Shown here in pieces: positions 33,501 to 46,033 of a stretch of 64,000 nt of DNA. Below the pieces are notes generated by a model. That model was given only the letters and a program-made list of their open reading frames with translations, was not told where the DNA came from and did no database searches. Both the position numbers and the translations under genes were made by a program. Source of the DNA: Eutreptiella sp. 'Long Island Sound 2002' (lineage: Eukaryota; Euglenozoa; Euglenophyceae; Eutreptiales; Eutreptiaceae); assembly GCA_964036045.1 (NCBI GenBank), contig OZ038400.1, positions 18,757,226 through 18,821,225 of the forward strand. The letters are read 5' to 3'. Positions within the stretch are counted from its first letter, which is position 1; each line of letters starts with the position of its first letter.

Positions 33501-34499
33501 GGGACATCAATGGGGACATCAATGGGGACATCCATGGGGACATCAATGGGGACATCCATGGGGACATCCATGGGGACATCAATGGGTACATGCATGGGGA
33601 CATCCATGGGGACATCCATGGGGACATCAATGGGGACATCCATGGGGACATCCATGGGGACATCCATGGGGACATCCATGGGGACATCCATGGGGACATC
33701 CATGGGGACATCCATGGGGGCATCCATGGGGACATCCATGGGGACATCCATGGGGACATCCATGGGGACATCCATGGGGACATCAATGGGGACATCCATG
33801 GGGACATCCATGGGGACATCCATGGGGACATCAATGGGGACATCAATGGGGACATCCATGGGGACATCCATGGGGACATCCATGGGGACATCCATGGGGA
33901 CTTCCATGGGGACATCCATGGGGACATTCATGGGGACATCCATGGGGACATCCATGGGGACATCCATGGGGACATCCATGGGGACATCAATGGGGACATC
34001 CATGGGGACATCCATGGGGACATCCATGGGGACATCCATGGGGACATCAATGGGGACATCCATGGGGACATCCATGGGGACATCCATGGGGACATCCATG
34101 GGGACATCCATGGGGACATCCATGGGGACATCCATGGGGACATCCATGGGGACATCAATGGGGACATCAATGGGGACATCAATGGGGACATCCATGGGGA
34201 CATCCATGGGGACATCCATCGGGACATCCATGGGGACATCCATGGGGACATCAATGGGGACATCCATGAGGGCATCCATGGGGACATCCATGGGGACATC
34301 CATGGGGACATCCATGGGGACATCCATGGGGACATCCATGGGGACATCCATGGGGACATCCATGGGGACATCAATGGGGACATCCATGGGGACATCCATG
34401 GGGACATCAATGGGGACATCCATGGGGACATCCATGGGGACATCCATGGGGACATCCATGGGGACATCCATGGGGACATCCATGGGGACATCCATGGGG

Positions 34500-37400
34500 A
34501 CATCAATGGGGACATCCATGGGGGCATCCATGGGGACATCCATGGGGACATCCATGGGGACATCCATGGGGACATCCATGGGGACATCAATGGGGACATC
34601 AATGGGGACATCCATGGGGACATCAATGGGGACATCCATGGGGACATCAATGGGGACATCCATGGGGACATCCATGGGGACATCCATGGGGACATCCATG
34701 GGGACATCCATGGGGACATCCATGGGGACATCCATGGGGACATCCATGGGGACATCCATGGGGACATCAATGGGGACATCAATGGGGACATCCATGGGGA
34801 CATCCATGGGGACATCCATGGGGACATCAATGGGGACATCAATGGGGACATCCATGGGGACATCCATGGGGACATCCATGGGGACATCCATGGGGACATC
34901 CATGGGGACATCCATGGGGACATCCATGGGGACATCAATGGGGACATCAATGGGGACATCCATGGGGACATCAATGGGGACATCCATGGGGACATCAATG
35001 GGGACATGCATGGGGACATCCATGGGGACATCAATGGGGACATCCATGGGGACATCCATGGGGACATCAATGGGGACATCCATGGGGACATCAATGGGGA
35101 CATCAATGGGGACATCCATGGGGACATCCATGGGGACATCAATGGGGACATCCATGGGGACATCAATGGGGACATCCATGGGGACATCCATGGGGACATC
35201 CATGGGGACATCAATGGGGACATCAATGGGGACATCCATGGGGACATCCATGGGGACATCCATGGGGACACCCACGGGGACATCCATGGGGACATCCATG
35301 GGGACATCCATGGGGACATCAATGGGGACATCCATGGGGACATCCATGGGGACATCCATGGGGACATCCATGGGGACATCCATGGGGACATCCATGGGGA
35401 CATCAATGGGGACATCAATGGGGACATCCATGGGGACATCCATGGGGACATCAATGGGGACATCCATGGGGACATCAATGGGGACATCCATGGGGACATC
35501 CATGGGGATATCCATGGGGACATCCATGGGGACATCCATGGGGACATCCATGGGGACATCAATGGGGATATCCATGGGGACATCCATGGGGACATCCATG
35601 GGGACATCAATGGGGACATCCATGGGGACATCCATGGGGACATCCATGGGGACATCAATGGGGACATCAATGGGGACATCAATGGAGACATCAATGGGGA
35701 CATCAATGGGGGCATCCACGGGGACATCCATGGGGATATCCATGGGGACATCCATGGGGACATCCATGGGGACATCCATGGGGACATCCATGGGGACATC
35801 AATGGGGACATCCATGGGGACATCAATGGGGACATCAATGGGGACATCAATGGGAACATCCATGGGGACGTCCATGGGGACATCAATGGGCACATCCATG
35901 GGGACATCAATGGGGACATCAATGGGAACATCCATGGGGACGTCCATGGGGACATCAATGGGGACATCCATGGGGACATCAATGGGGACATCCATGGGGA
36001 CATCCATGGGGGCATCCATGGGGACATCCATGGGGACATCCATGGGGATATCCATGGGGACATCCATGGGGACATCCATGGGGACTTCCATGGGGACATC
36101 CATTGGGATATCCATGGGGACATCCATGGGGACATCCATGGGGACATCCATGGGGACATCAATGGGGATATCCATGGGGACATCAATCGGGACATCCATG
36201 GGGACATCAATGGGGACATCCATGGGGACATCAATGGGGACATCCATGGGGAGTTCCATGGGGACATCCATGGGGACATCAATGGAGACATCAATGGGGA
36301 CATCCATGGGGACATCAATGGGGGCATCCATGGGGACATCCATGGGGACATCCATGGGGACATCCATGGGGACATCCATGGGGACATCCATGGGGACATC
36401 CATGGGGACATCAATGGGGACATCCATGGGGGCATCCATGGGGACATCCATGGGGACATCCATGGGGACATCCATGGGGACATCCATGGGGACATCAATG
36501 GGGACATCAATGGGGACATCCATGGGGACATCAATGGGGACATCCATGGGGACATCAATGGGGACATCCATGGGGACATCCATGGGGACATCCATGGGGA
36601 CATCCATGGGGACATCCATGGGGACATCCATGGGGACATCCATGGGGACATCCATGGGGACATCCATGGGGACATCAATGGGGACATCAATGGGGACATC
36701 CATGGGGACATCCATGGGGACATCCATGGGGACATCAATGGGGACATCAATGGGGACATCCATGGGGACATCCATGGGGACATCCATGGGGACATCCATG
36801 GGGACATCCATGGGGACATCCATGGGGACATCCATGGGGACATCCATGGGGACATCCATGGGGACATCCATGGGGACATCCATGGGGACATCCATGGGGA
36901 CATCCATGGGGACATCAATGGGGACATCAATGGGGACATCCATGGGGACATCAATGGGGACATCCATGGGGACATCAATGGGGACATGCATGGGGACATC
37001 CATGGGGACATCAATGGGGACATCCATGGGGACATCCATGGGGACATCAATGGGGACATCCATGGGGACATCAATGGGGACATCAATGGGGACATCCATG
37101 GGGACATCCATGGGGACATCAATGGGGACATCCATGGGGACATCAATGGGGACATCCATGGGGACATCCATGGGGACATCCATGGGGACATCAATGGGGA
37201 CATCAATGGGGACATCCATGGGGACATCCATGGGGACATCCATGGGGACACCCACGGGGACATCCATGGGGACATCCATGGGGACATCCATGGGGACATC
37301 AATGGGGACATCCATGGGGACATCCATGGGGACATCCATGGGGACATCCATGGGGACATCCATGGGGACATCCATGGGGACATCCATGGGGACATCAATG

Positions 37401-38320
37401 GGGACATCCATGGGGACATCCATGGGGACATCAATGGGGACATCCATGGGGACATCAATGGGGACATCCATGGGGACATCCATGGGGATATCCATGGGGA
37501 CATCCATGGGGACATCCATGGGGACATCCATGGGGACATCAATGGGGATATCCATGGGGACATCCATGGGGACATCCATGGGGACATCAATGGGGACATC
37601 CATGGGGACATCCATGGGGACATCCATGGGGACATCAATGGGGACATCAATGGGGACATCAATGGAGACATCAATGGGGACATCAATGGGGGCATCCACG
37701 GGGACATCCATGGGGATATCCATGGGGACATCCATGGGGACATCCATGGGGACATCCATGGGGACATCCATGGGGACATCAATGGGGACATCCATGGGGA
37801 CATCAATGGGGACATCAATGGGGACATCAATGGGAACATCCATGGGGACGTCCATGGGGACATCAATGGGCACATCCATGGGGACATCAATGGGGACATC
37901 AATGGGAACATCCATGGGGACGTCCATGGGGACATCAATGGGGACATCCATGGGGACATCAATGGGGACATCCATGGGGACATCCATGGGGGCATCCATG
38001 GGGACATCCATGGGGACATCCATGGGGATATCCATGGGGACATCCATGGGGACATCCATGGGGACTTCCATGGGGACATCCATTGGGATATCCATGGGGA
38101 CATCCATGGGGACATCCATGGGGACATCCATGGGGACATCAATGGGGATATCCATGGGGACATCAATCGGGACATCCATGGGGACATCAATGGGGACATC
38201 CATGGGGACATCAATGGGGACATCCATGGGGAGTTCCATGGGGACATCCATGGGGACATCAATGGAGACATCAATGGGGACATCCATGGGGACATCAATG
38301 GGGGCATCCATGGGGACATC
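34500..38320 (+). repeat. Recent 1980-bp tandem duplication inside the 12-bp array
   Basis: Two segments of about 1.9 kb are almost identical. From 34920-36300 and 36900-38280 the offset is exactly 1980 bases (165 units) and rare variants agree one for one: CACCCACGGGG at 35269/37249, GGGCACATCC near 35889/37869, CATTGGGATATCC near 36102/38082, CAATCGGG near 36186/38166 and GAGTTCC near 36251/38231. The only difference I noticed in this stretch is one C/A unit (35404 against 37384). Further left the offset drops to 1908, indicating a six-unit insertion or deletion. Confidence 0.9.
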
Positions 38321-39702
38321 AATGGGGACATCCATGGGGACATCAATGGGGACATCAATGGGGACATCCGTGGGGGCATCCATGGGGATATCCATGGGGA
38401 CATCAATCGGGACATCCATGGGGACATCAATGGGGACATCCATGGGGACATCAATCGGGACATCCATGGGGACATCCATGGGGACATCAATGGGGACATC
38501 CATGGGGACATCCATGGGGAGTTCCATGGGGACATCCATGGGGACATCAATGGAGACATCAATGGGGACATCCATGGGGACATCAATGGGGGCATCCATG
38601 GGGACATCAATGGGGACATCCATGGGGACATCAATGGGGACATCAATGGGGACATCCGTGGGGGCATCCATGGGGACATCCATGGGGACATCCATGGGGA
38701 CATCAATGGGGGCATCCATGGGGACATCAATGGGGACATCCATGGGGACATCCATGGGGACATCAATGGGGACATCCGTGGGGACATCCATGGGGACATC
38801 CATGGGGACATCAATGGGGACATCCATGGGGACATCCATGGGGACATCCATGGGGACATCCATGGGGACATCCATGGGGACATCCATGGGGACATCCATG
38901 GGGACATCCATGGGGACATCAATGGGCGCATCCATGGGGACATCAATGGGGACATCCATGGGGACATCCATGGGGACATCCATGGGGACATCCATGGGGA
39001 CATCAATGGGGACATCAATGGGGACATCCGTGGGGACATCCATGGGGACATCCATGGGGACATCAATGGGGACATCCATGGGGACATCCATGGGGACATC
39101 CATGGGGACATCAATGGGGACATCAATGGGGACATCAATGGGGACATCAATGGGGACATCAATGGGGGCATCCACGGGGACATCCATGGGGATATCCATG
39201 GGGACATCCATGGGGACATCAATGGGGACGGACATCCATGGGGACATCAATGGGGACATCCATGGGGACATCCATGGGGACTTCCATGGGGACATCCATG
39301 GGGACATCCATGGGGATATCCATGGGGACATCCATGGGGACATCCATGGGGATATCCATGGGGACATCCATGGGGACATCCATGGGGATATCCATGGGGA
39401 CATCCATGGGGACATCCATGGGGACTTCCATGGGGACATCAATGGGGACATCCATGGGGACATCAATGGAGACATCCGTGGGGACATCCATGGGGACATC
39501 CATGGGGCCATCCATGGGGACATCAATGGGGACATCCGTGGGGACATCCATGGGGACATGAATGGGGACATCAATGGGGACATCCATGGGGGCATCCATG
39601 GGGACATCCATGGGGACATCAATGGTGACATCCATGGGAATATCCATGGGGACATCCATGGTGACATCAATGGGGACATCAATGGGGACATCCATGGGGA
39701 CA

Positions 39703-42700
39703 TTCTTGCTTCCACCAGGGTCCCAAATGATATATTTGGGGGCAAAAAAAATTCTCCTTCTCCATTGTTTGTGTGTACGATGTGTACGCTTGTCATGCAA
39801 TGTCATCCCCCCCCCCCAAGTGCCGCTGTCTCCTCTGAGTGATCGAATGCTCTCATGTCGCTTTGTTTTTTTTTTTTTTTAGTTTTTAGGGTAGGGTTGG
39901 CTACGGTCAAAAATGTGTTTTTTCCATATTTTTGACATACCGTTGAGTTGGAGGATTTCGTGAGTACCTACCCACTTCGAAAACTCATTCCGGATGCAAC
40001 GATGGCATCCGTTTGCTTCTTGCTTCCACCAGGGTCCCAAATGATATATTTGGGGGCAAAAAAAAATTCTCCTTCTCCATTGTTTGTGTGTACGCTGTGT
40101 ACGCTTGTCATGCAATGTCATCCCCCCCCCCCCAGGTGCCACTGTCTCCTCTGAGTGATCCGATGCTCTCATGTCTCCTTTCTTTTTTTTCTTTTTTTTT
40201 AGTTTTTAGGGTAGGGTTGGCTATGGTCAAAACCTTGTTTTTGCCATATTTTTGACATACCGTTGAGTTGGATGATTTCGTGAGTACCTACCCACTTCGA
40301 AAACTCATTCCGGATGCGACGATGGCATCCGTTTGCTTCTTGCTTCCACCAGGGTCCCAAATGATATATTTGGGGGCAAAAAAAAATTCTCCTTCTCCAT
40401 TGTTTGTGTGTACGATGTGTACGCTTGTCATGCAATGTCGTCCCCCCCCCCCCAGGTGCCGCTGTCTCCTCTGAGTGATCCAATGCTCTCATGTCTCTTT
40501 TTTTTTTTTTGTAGTTTTTAGGGTAGGGTTGGCTACGGTTCAAACCGTGTTTTTGCCATATTTTTGACATACCGTTGAGTTAGAGGATTTCGTGAGTACC
40601 TACCCACTTCGAAAACTCATTCCGGATGCAACGATGGCATCCGTTTGCTTCTTGCTTCCACCAGGGTCCCAAATGATATATTTGGGGGCAAAAAAAAATT
40701 CTCCTTCTCCATTGTTTGTGTGTACGCTGTGTACGCTGTGTCATGCAATGTCATCCCTCCCCCCCCAGGTGCCACTGTCTCCTCTGAGTGATCCGATGCT
40801 CTCATGTCTCCTATTTTTTTTTTTTTTTTACTTTTTAGGGTAGGGTTGGCTATGGTCAAAACCTTGTTTTTGCCATATTTTTGACATACCGTTGAGTTAG
40901 AGGATTTCGTGAGTACCTACCCACTTCGAAAACTCATTCCGGATGCAACGATGGCATCCGTTTGCTTCTTGCTTCCACCAGGGTGCCAAATGATATATTT
41001 TGGGGGCAAAAAAAAATTCCTCCTTCTCCATTGTTTGTGTGTACGCTGTGTACGCTTGTCATGCAATGTCATCCCCCCCCCCCGGTGCCACTGTCTCCTC
41101 GAAGTGATTCAATGCTCTCATGTCTCTTTTTTTTTCTTTTTTTTTATTTTTTAGGGTAGGGTTGGCTACGGTCAAAATCGTGTTTTTGCCATATTTTTGA
41201 CATACCGTTGAGTTAGAGGATTTCGTGAGTACCTACCCACTTCGAAAACTCATTCCGGATGCAACGATGGCATCCGTTTGCTTCTTGCTTCCACCAGGGT
41301 CCCAAATGATATATTTGGGGGCAAAAAAAAATTCTCCTTCTCCATTGTTTGTGTGTACGCTGTGTACGCTTGTCATGCAATGTCATCCCCCCCCCCCCAG
41401 GTGCCACTGTCTCCTCTGAGTGATCCGATGCTCTCATGTCTCCTTTCTTTTTTTTTTTTTTTTTTAGTTTTTAGGGTAGGGTTGGCTATGGTCAAAACCT
41501 TGTTTTTGCCATATTTTTGACATACCGTTGAGTTGGATGATTTCGTGAGTACCTACCCACTTCGAAAACTCATTCCGGATGCGACGATGGCATCCGTTTG
41601 CTTCTTGCTTCCACCAGGGTCCCAAATGATATATTTGGGGGCAAAAAAAAATTCTCCTTCTCCATTGTTTGTGTGTACGATGTGTACGCTTGTCATGCAA
41701 TGTCGCCCCCCCCCCCCCCCCAGGTGCCGCTGTCTCCTCTGAGTGATCCAATGCTCTCATGTCTCTTTTTTTTTTTTTTGTAGTTTTTAGGGTAGGGTTG
41801 GCTACGGTTCAAACCGTGTTTTTGCCATATTTTTGACATACCGTTGAGTTAGAGGATTTCGTGAGTACCTACCCACTTCGAAAACTCATTCCGGATGCAA
41901 CGATGGCATCCGTTTGCTTCTTGCTTCCACCAGGGTCCCAAATGATATATTTGGGGGCAAAAAAAAATTCTCCTTCTCCATTGTTTGTGTGTACGCTGTG
42001 TACGCTTGTCATGCAATGTCATCCCTCCCCCCCCAGGTGCCACTGTCTCCTCTGAGTGATCCGATGCTCTCATGTCTCCTATTTTTTTTTTTTTTAGTTT
42101 TTAGGGTAGGGTTGGCTATGGTCAAAACCTTGTTTTTGCCATATTTTTGACATACCGTTGAGTTAGAGGATTTCGTGAGTACCTACCCACTTCGAAAACT
42201 CATTCCGGATGCGACGATGGCATCCGTTTGCTTCTTGCTTCCACCGGGGTCCCAAATGATATATTTGGGGGCAAAAAAAAATTCTCCTTCTCCATTGTTT
42301 GTGTGTACGCTGTGTACGCTTGTCATGCAATGTCATCCCCCCCCCCCAGGTGCCACAATCTCCTCTGAGTGATCCAATGCTCTCATGTCTCTTTTTTTTT
42401 TTTTTACTTTATTTTTAGTTTTTAGGGTAGGGTTGGCTACGGTTCAAACCGTGTTTTTGCCATATTTTTGACATACCGTTGAGTTGGAGGATTTCGTGAG
42501 TACCTACCCGCTTCGAAAACTCATTCCGGATGCAACGATGGCATCCGTTTGCTTCTTGCTTCCACCAGGATCCCAAATGATATATTTGGGGGCAAAAAAA
42601 AATTCTCCTTCTCCATTGTTTGTGTGTACGCTGTGTACGCTTGTCATGCAATGTCATCCCCCCCCCCCCCGGTGCCACTGTCTCCTCTGAGTGATTCAAT

Positions 42701-44861
42701 GCTCTCATGTCTCTTTTTTTTTTTTTTTACTTTTTTTTAGTTTTCAGGGTAGGGTTGGCTATGGTCAAAACCTTGTTTTTGCCATATTTTTGACATACCG
42801 TTGAGTTGGACGATTTCGTGAGTACCTACCCACTTCGAAAACTCATTCCGGATGCAGCGATGGCATCCGTTTGCTTCTTGCTTCCACCAGGGTCCCAAAT
42901 GATATATTTGGGGGCAAAAAAAAATTCTCCTTCTCCATTGTTTGTGTGTACGCTGTGTACGCTTGTCATGCAATGTCACCCCCCCCCCCAGGTGCCACTG
43001 TCTCCTCTGAGTGATCCGATGCTCTCATGTCTCTTTGTTTTTTTTTTTTTTTTAGTTTTTAGGGTAGGGTTGGCTACGGTTCAAACCGTGTTTTTGCCAT
43101 ATTTTTGACATACCGTTGAGTTAGAGGATTTCGTGAGTACCTACCCACTTCGAAAACTCATTCCGGATGCAACGATGGCATCCGTTTGCTTCTTGCTTCC
43201 ACCAGGGTCCCAAATGATATATTTGGGGGCAAAAAAAAATTCTCCTTCTCCATTGTTTGTGTGTACGATGTGTACGCTTGTCATGCAATGTCATCCCCCC
43301 CCCCCAAGTGCCGCTGTCTCCTCTGAGTGATCCAATGCTCTCATGTCTCTTTTTTTTTCTTTTTTTTTGGTTTTTAGGGTAGGGTTGGCTACGGTTCAAA
43401 CCTTGTTTTTGCCATATTTTTGACATACCGTTGAGTTAGAGGATTTCGTGAGTACCTACCCACTTCGAAAACTCATTCCGGATGCAACGATGGCATCCGT
43501 TTGCTTCTTGCTTCCACCAGGGTCCCAAATGATATATTTGGGGGCAAAAAAAATTCTCCTTCTCCATTGTTTGTGTGTACGCTGTGTACGCTTGTCATGC
43601 AATGTCACCCCCCCCCCCAGGTGCCGCTGTCTCCTCTGAGTGATCCAATGCTCTCATGTCTCCTTTTTTTTTTTTTTTTAGTTTTTAGGTCAGGGTTGGC
43701 TATGGTCAAAACCTTGTTTTTGCCACATTTTTGACATACCGTTGAGTTAGAGGATTTCGTGAGTACCTACCCACTTCGAAAACTCATTCCGGATGCAACG
43801 ATGGCATCTGTTTGCTTCTTGCTTCCACCAGGGTCCCAAATGATATATTTGGGGGCAAAAAAAAATTCTCCTTCTCCATTGTTTGTGTGTACGATGTGTA
43901 CGCTTGTCATGCAATGTCATCCCCCCCCCCCCAGGTGCCACTGTCTCCTCTGAGTGATCCAATGCTCTCATGTCTCTTTTTTTTTTTTTTTTTACTTTTT
44001 TTTAGTTTTCAGGGTAGGGTTGGCTATGGTCAAAACCTTGTTTTTGCCATATTTTTGACATACCGTTGAGTTGGACGATTTCGTGAGTACCTACCCACTT
44101 CGAAAACTCATTCCGGATGCAGCGATGGCATCCGTTTGCTTCTTGCTTCCACCAGGGTCCCAAATGATATATTTGGGGGCAAAAAAAAATTCCTCCTTCT
44201 CCATTGTTTGTGTGTACGCTGTGTACGCTTGTCATGCAATGTCATCCCCCCCCCCCAGGTGCCACTGTCTCCTCTGAGTGATCCAATGCTCTCATGTCTC
44301 TTTGTTTTTTTTTTTTTTTTTAGTTTTTAGGGTAGGGTTGGCTACGGTTCAAACCGTGTTTTTGCCATATTTTTGACATACCGTTGAGTTAGAGGATTTC
44401 GTGAGTACCTACCCACTTCGAAAACTCATTCCGGATGCAACGATGGCATCCGTTTGCTTCTTGCTTCCACCAGGGTCCCAAATGATATATTTGGGGGCAA
44501 AAAAAAATTCTCCTTCTCCATTGTTTGTGTGTACGCTGTGTACGCTTGTCATGCAATGTCATCCCCCCCCCCCCCCCGGGTGCCAGTGTCTCCTCTGAGT
44601 GATCCAATGCTCTCATGTCTCTTTTTTTTTTTTTTTTACTTTTTTTTAGTTTTTAGGGTAGGGTTGGCTATGGTCAAAACCTTGTTGTTGCCATATTTTT
44701 GACATACCGTTGAGTTGGACGATTTTGTGAGTACCTACCCACTTCGAAAAACTCATTCCGGATGCAACGATGGCATCCGTTTGCTTCTTGCTTCCACCAG
44801 GGTCCCAAATGATATATTTGGGGGCAAAAAAAAATTCTCCTTCTCCATTGTTTGTGTGTAC
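39703..44861 (+). repeat. 316-bp satellite, 16 full units plus a partial
   Basis: A tandem array of units 312-323 bases long. TTGCTTCCACCAGGG starts recur near 39709, 40021, 40341, 40655, 40967, 41286, 41606, 41923, 42237, 42558, 42878, 43194, 43508, 43822, 44145, 44460 and 44782. Each unit has, in order, AAATGATATATTTGGGGGC, an A-run, two GTGTACGC boxes, a C-run of 9-16, a T-run of about 12-18, TTTTTAGGGTAGGGTTGGC, CATATTTTTGACATACCG and CACTTCGAAAACTCATTCC. Most length variation is in the homopolymers. Reading frames inside the units lack an ATG in place and simply repeat with the unit, so no gene is called. The array starts and ends without a spacer against the 12-bp and 46-bp repeats. Confidence 0.96.
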
Positions 44862-46033
44862 CCACCGCTCTGCTGCTGAGGCCATAACAGAACCCCCCTA
44901 ACACCCCCCGCCGCTCTGCTGCTGAGGCCATAACACAACCCCCCTAACACCCCCCGCCGCTCTGCTGCTGAGACCATAACAAAACCCCCCTAACACCCCC
45001 CGCCGCTCTGCTGCTGAGGCCATAACAGAACCCCCCTAACACCCCCCGCCGCTCTGCTGCTGAGGCCATAACAGAACCCCCCTAACACCCCCCGCCGCTC
45101 TGCTGCTGTGGCCATGACAGAACCCCCCTAACACCCCCCGCCGCTCTGCTGCTGTGGCCATAACAGAACCCCCCTAACACCCCCCGCCGCTCTGGTGCTG
45201 AGGCCATAACAGAACCCCCCTAACACCCCCCGCCGCTCTGCTGCTGAGGCCATAACAGAACCCCCCTAACACCCCCCGCCGCTTTGCTGCTGTGGCCATA
45301 ACAGAACCCCCCTAACAACCCCCGCCGCTCTGCTGCTGTGGCCATAACAGAACCCCCCTAACACCCCCCACCGCTCTGCTGCTGAGGCCATAACACAACC
45401 CCCCTAACACCCCCCGCCGCTCTACTGCTGTGGCCATAACAGAACCCCCCTAACACCCCCCGCCGCTCTGCTGCTGTCGCCATAACAGAACCCCCCTAAC
45501 ACCCCCCGCCGCTCTGCTGCTGAGGCCATAACAGAACCCCCCTAACACCCCCCGCCGCTCTGCTGCTGAGGCCATAACAGAACCCCCCTAACACCCCCCG
45601 CCGCTCTGTTGCTGAGGCCATAACGGAACCCCCCTAACACCCCCCGCCGCTCTGCTGCTGAGGCCATAACAGAACCCCCCTTAAAACCCCCCGCCGCTCT
45701 GCTGCTGAGGCCATAACAGAACCCCCCTAACACCCCCCACCGCTCTGCTGCTGAGGCCATAACAGAACCCCCCTAACACCCCCCGCCGCTCTGCTGCTGA
45801 GGCCATAACAGAACCCCCCTAACACCCCCCGCCGCTCTGCTGCTGAGGCCATAACAGAACCCCCTAACACCCCCCGCCGCTCTGCTGCTGAGGCCATAAT
45901 AGAACCCCCCTAACACCCCCCACCGCTCTGCTGCTGAGGCCATAACACAACCCCCCTAACACCCCCCCGCCGCTCTGCTGCTGAGGCCATAACAGAACCC
46001 CCCTAACACCCCCCGGTGCTCTGCTGCTGAGGC
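44862..46033 (+). repeat. 46-bp minisatellite, forward array (about 25 units)
   Basis: Tandem units of 46 bases containing CCGCCGCTCTGCTGCTGA, GGCCATAACAGAACCC and CCCTAACACCC. Common substitutions are GAGGCC/GTGGCC and ACAGAA/ACACAA. The first unit is fused to the truncated last 316-bp unit at GTGTGTACCC, and the last unit is cut at CTGCTGCTGAGGC where orientation reverses. There are no unique spacers, so it is an ordinary minisatellite. Confidence 0.96.

Larger units (their letters stand above)
219..39702 (+). repeat. 12-bp satellite array, about 3,270 copies
   Basis: A continuous tandem array of a 12-bp unit, consensus GACATCCATGGG, covering 39.5 kb (39.3 kb without the gap). The dominant variant replaces CCATGG with CAATGG. 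Rarer variants are GCCATC, GATATC, GACGTC, GACTTC, GGCATC, ATTCATGG, ATGCATGG and ATCCGTGG. Each unit carries a GGGG run and the common form carries the palindrome CCATGG. Because 12 is divisible by 3 and the unit lacks stops in all plus frames and two minus frames, it yields reading frames of thousands of codons (Gly-Thr-Ser-Met, His-Pro-Trp-Gly, Asp-Ile-His-Gly, Met-Asp-Val-Pro, Met-Ser-Pro-Trp). These open without any upstream gene structure and I do not regard them as genes. Rare 11- or 13-bp units shift the phase. Confidence 0.97.

Noticed and set aside
219-39702. Reading frames of up to about 5,000 codons on both strands
   Set aside because: They are a direct result of a 12-bp stop-free repeat. 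They occur in five frames at once, have tetrapeptide periodicity, and lack splice or start context.
39880-44670. True interstitial telomere
   Set aside because: Only one or two TTAGGG-like motifs occur per 316-bp unit. There is no tandem TTAGGG run.
39900-44860. Repeated 60-100 codon frames in the 316-bp satellite
   Set aside because: They begin without a real ATG in most units, change frame with homopolymer length, overlap on both strands and repeat only because the DNA repeats.
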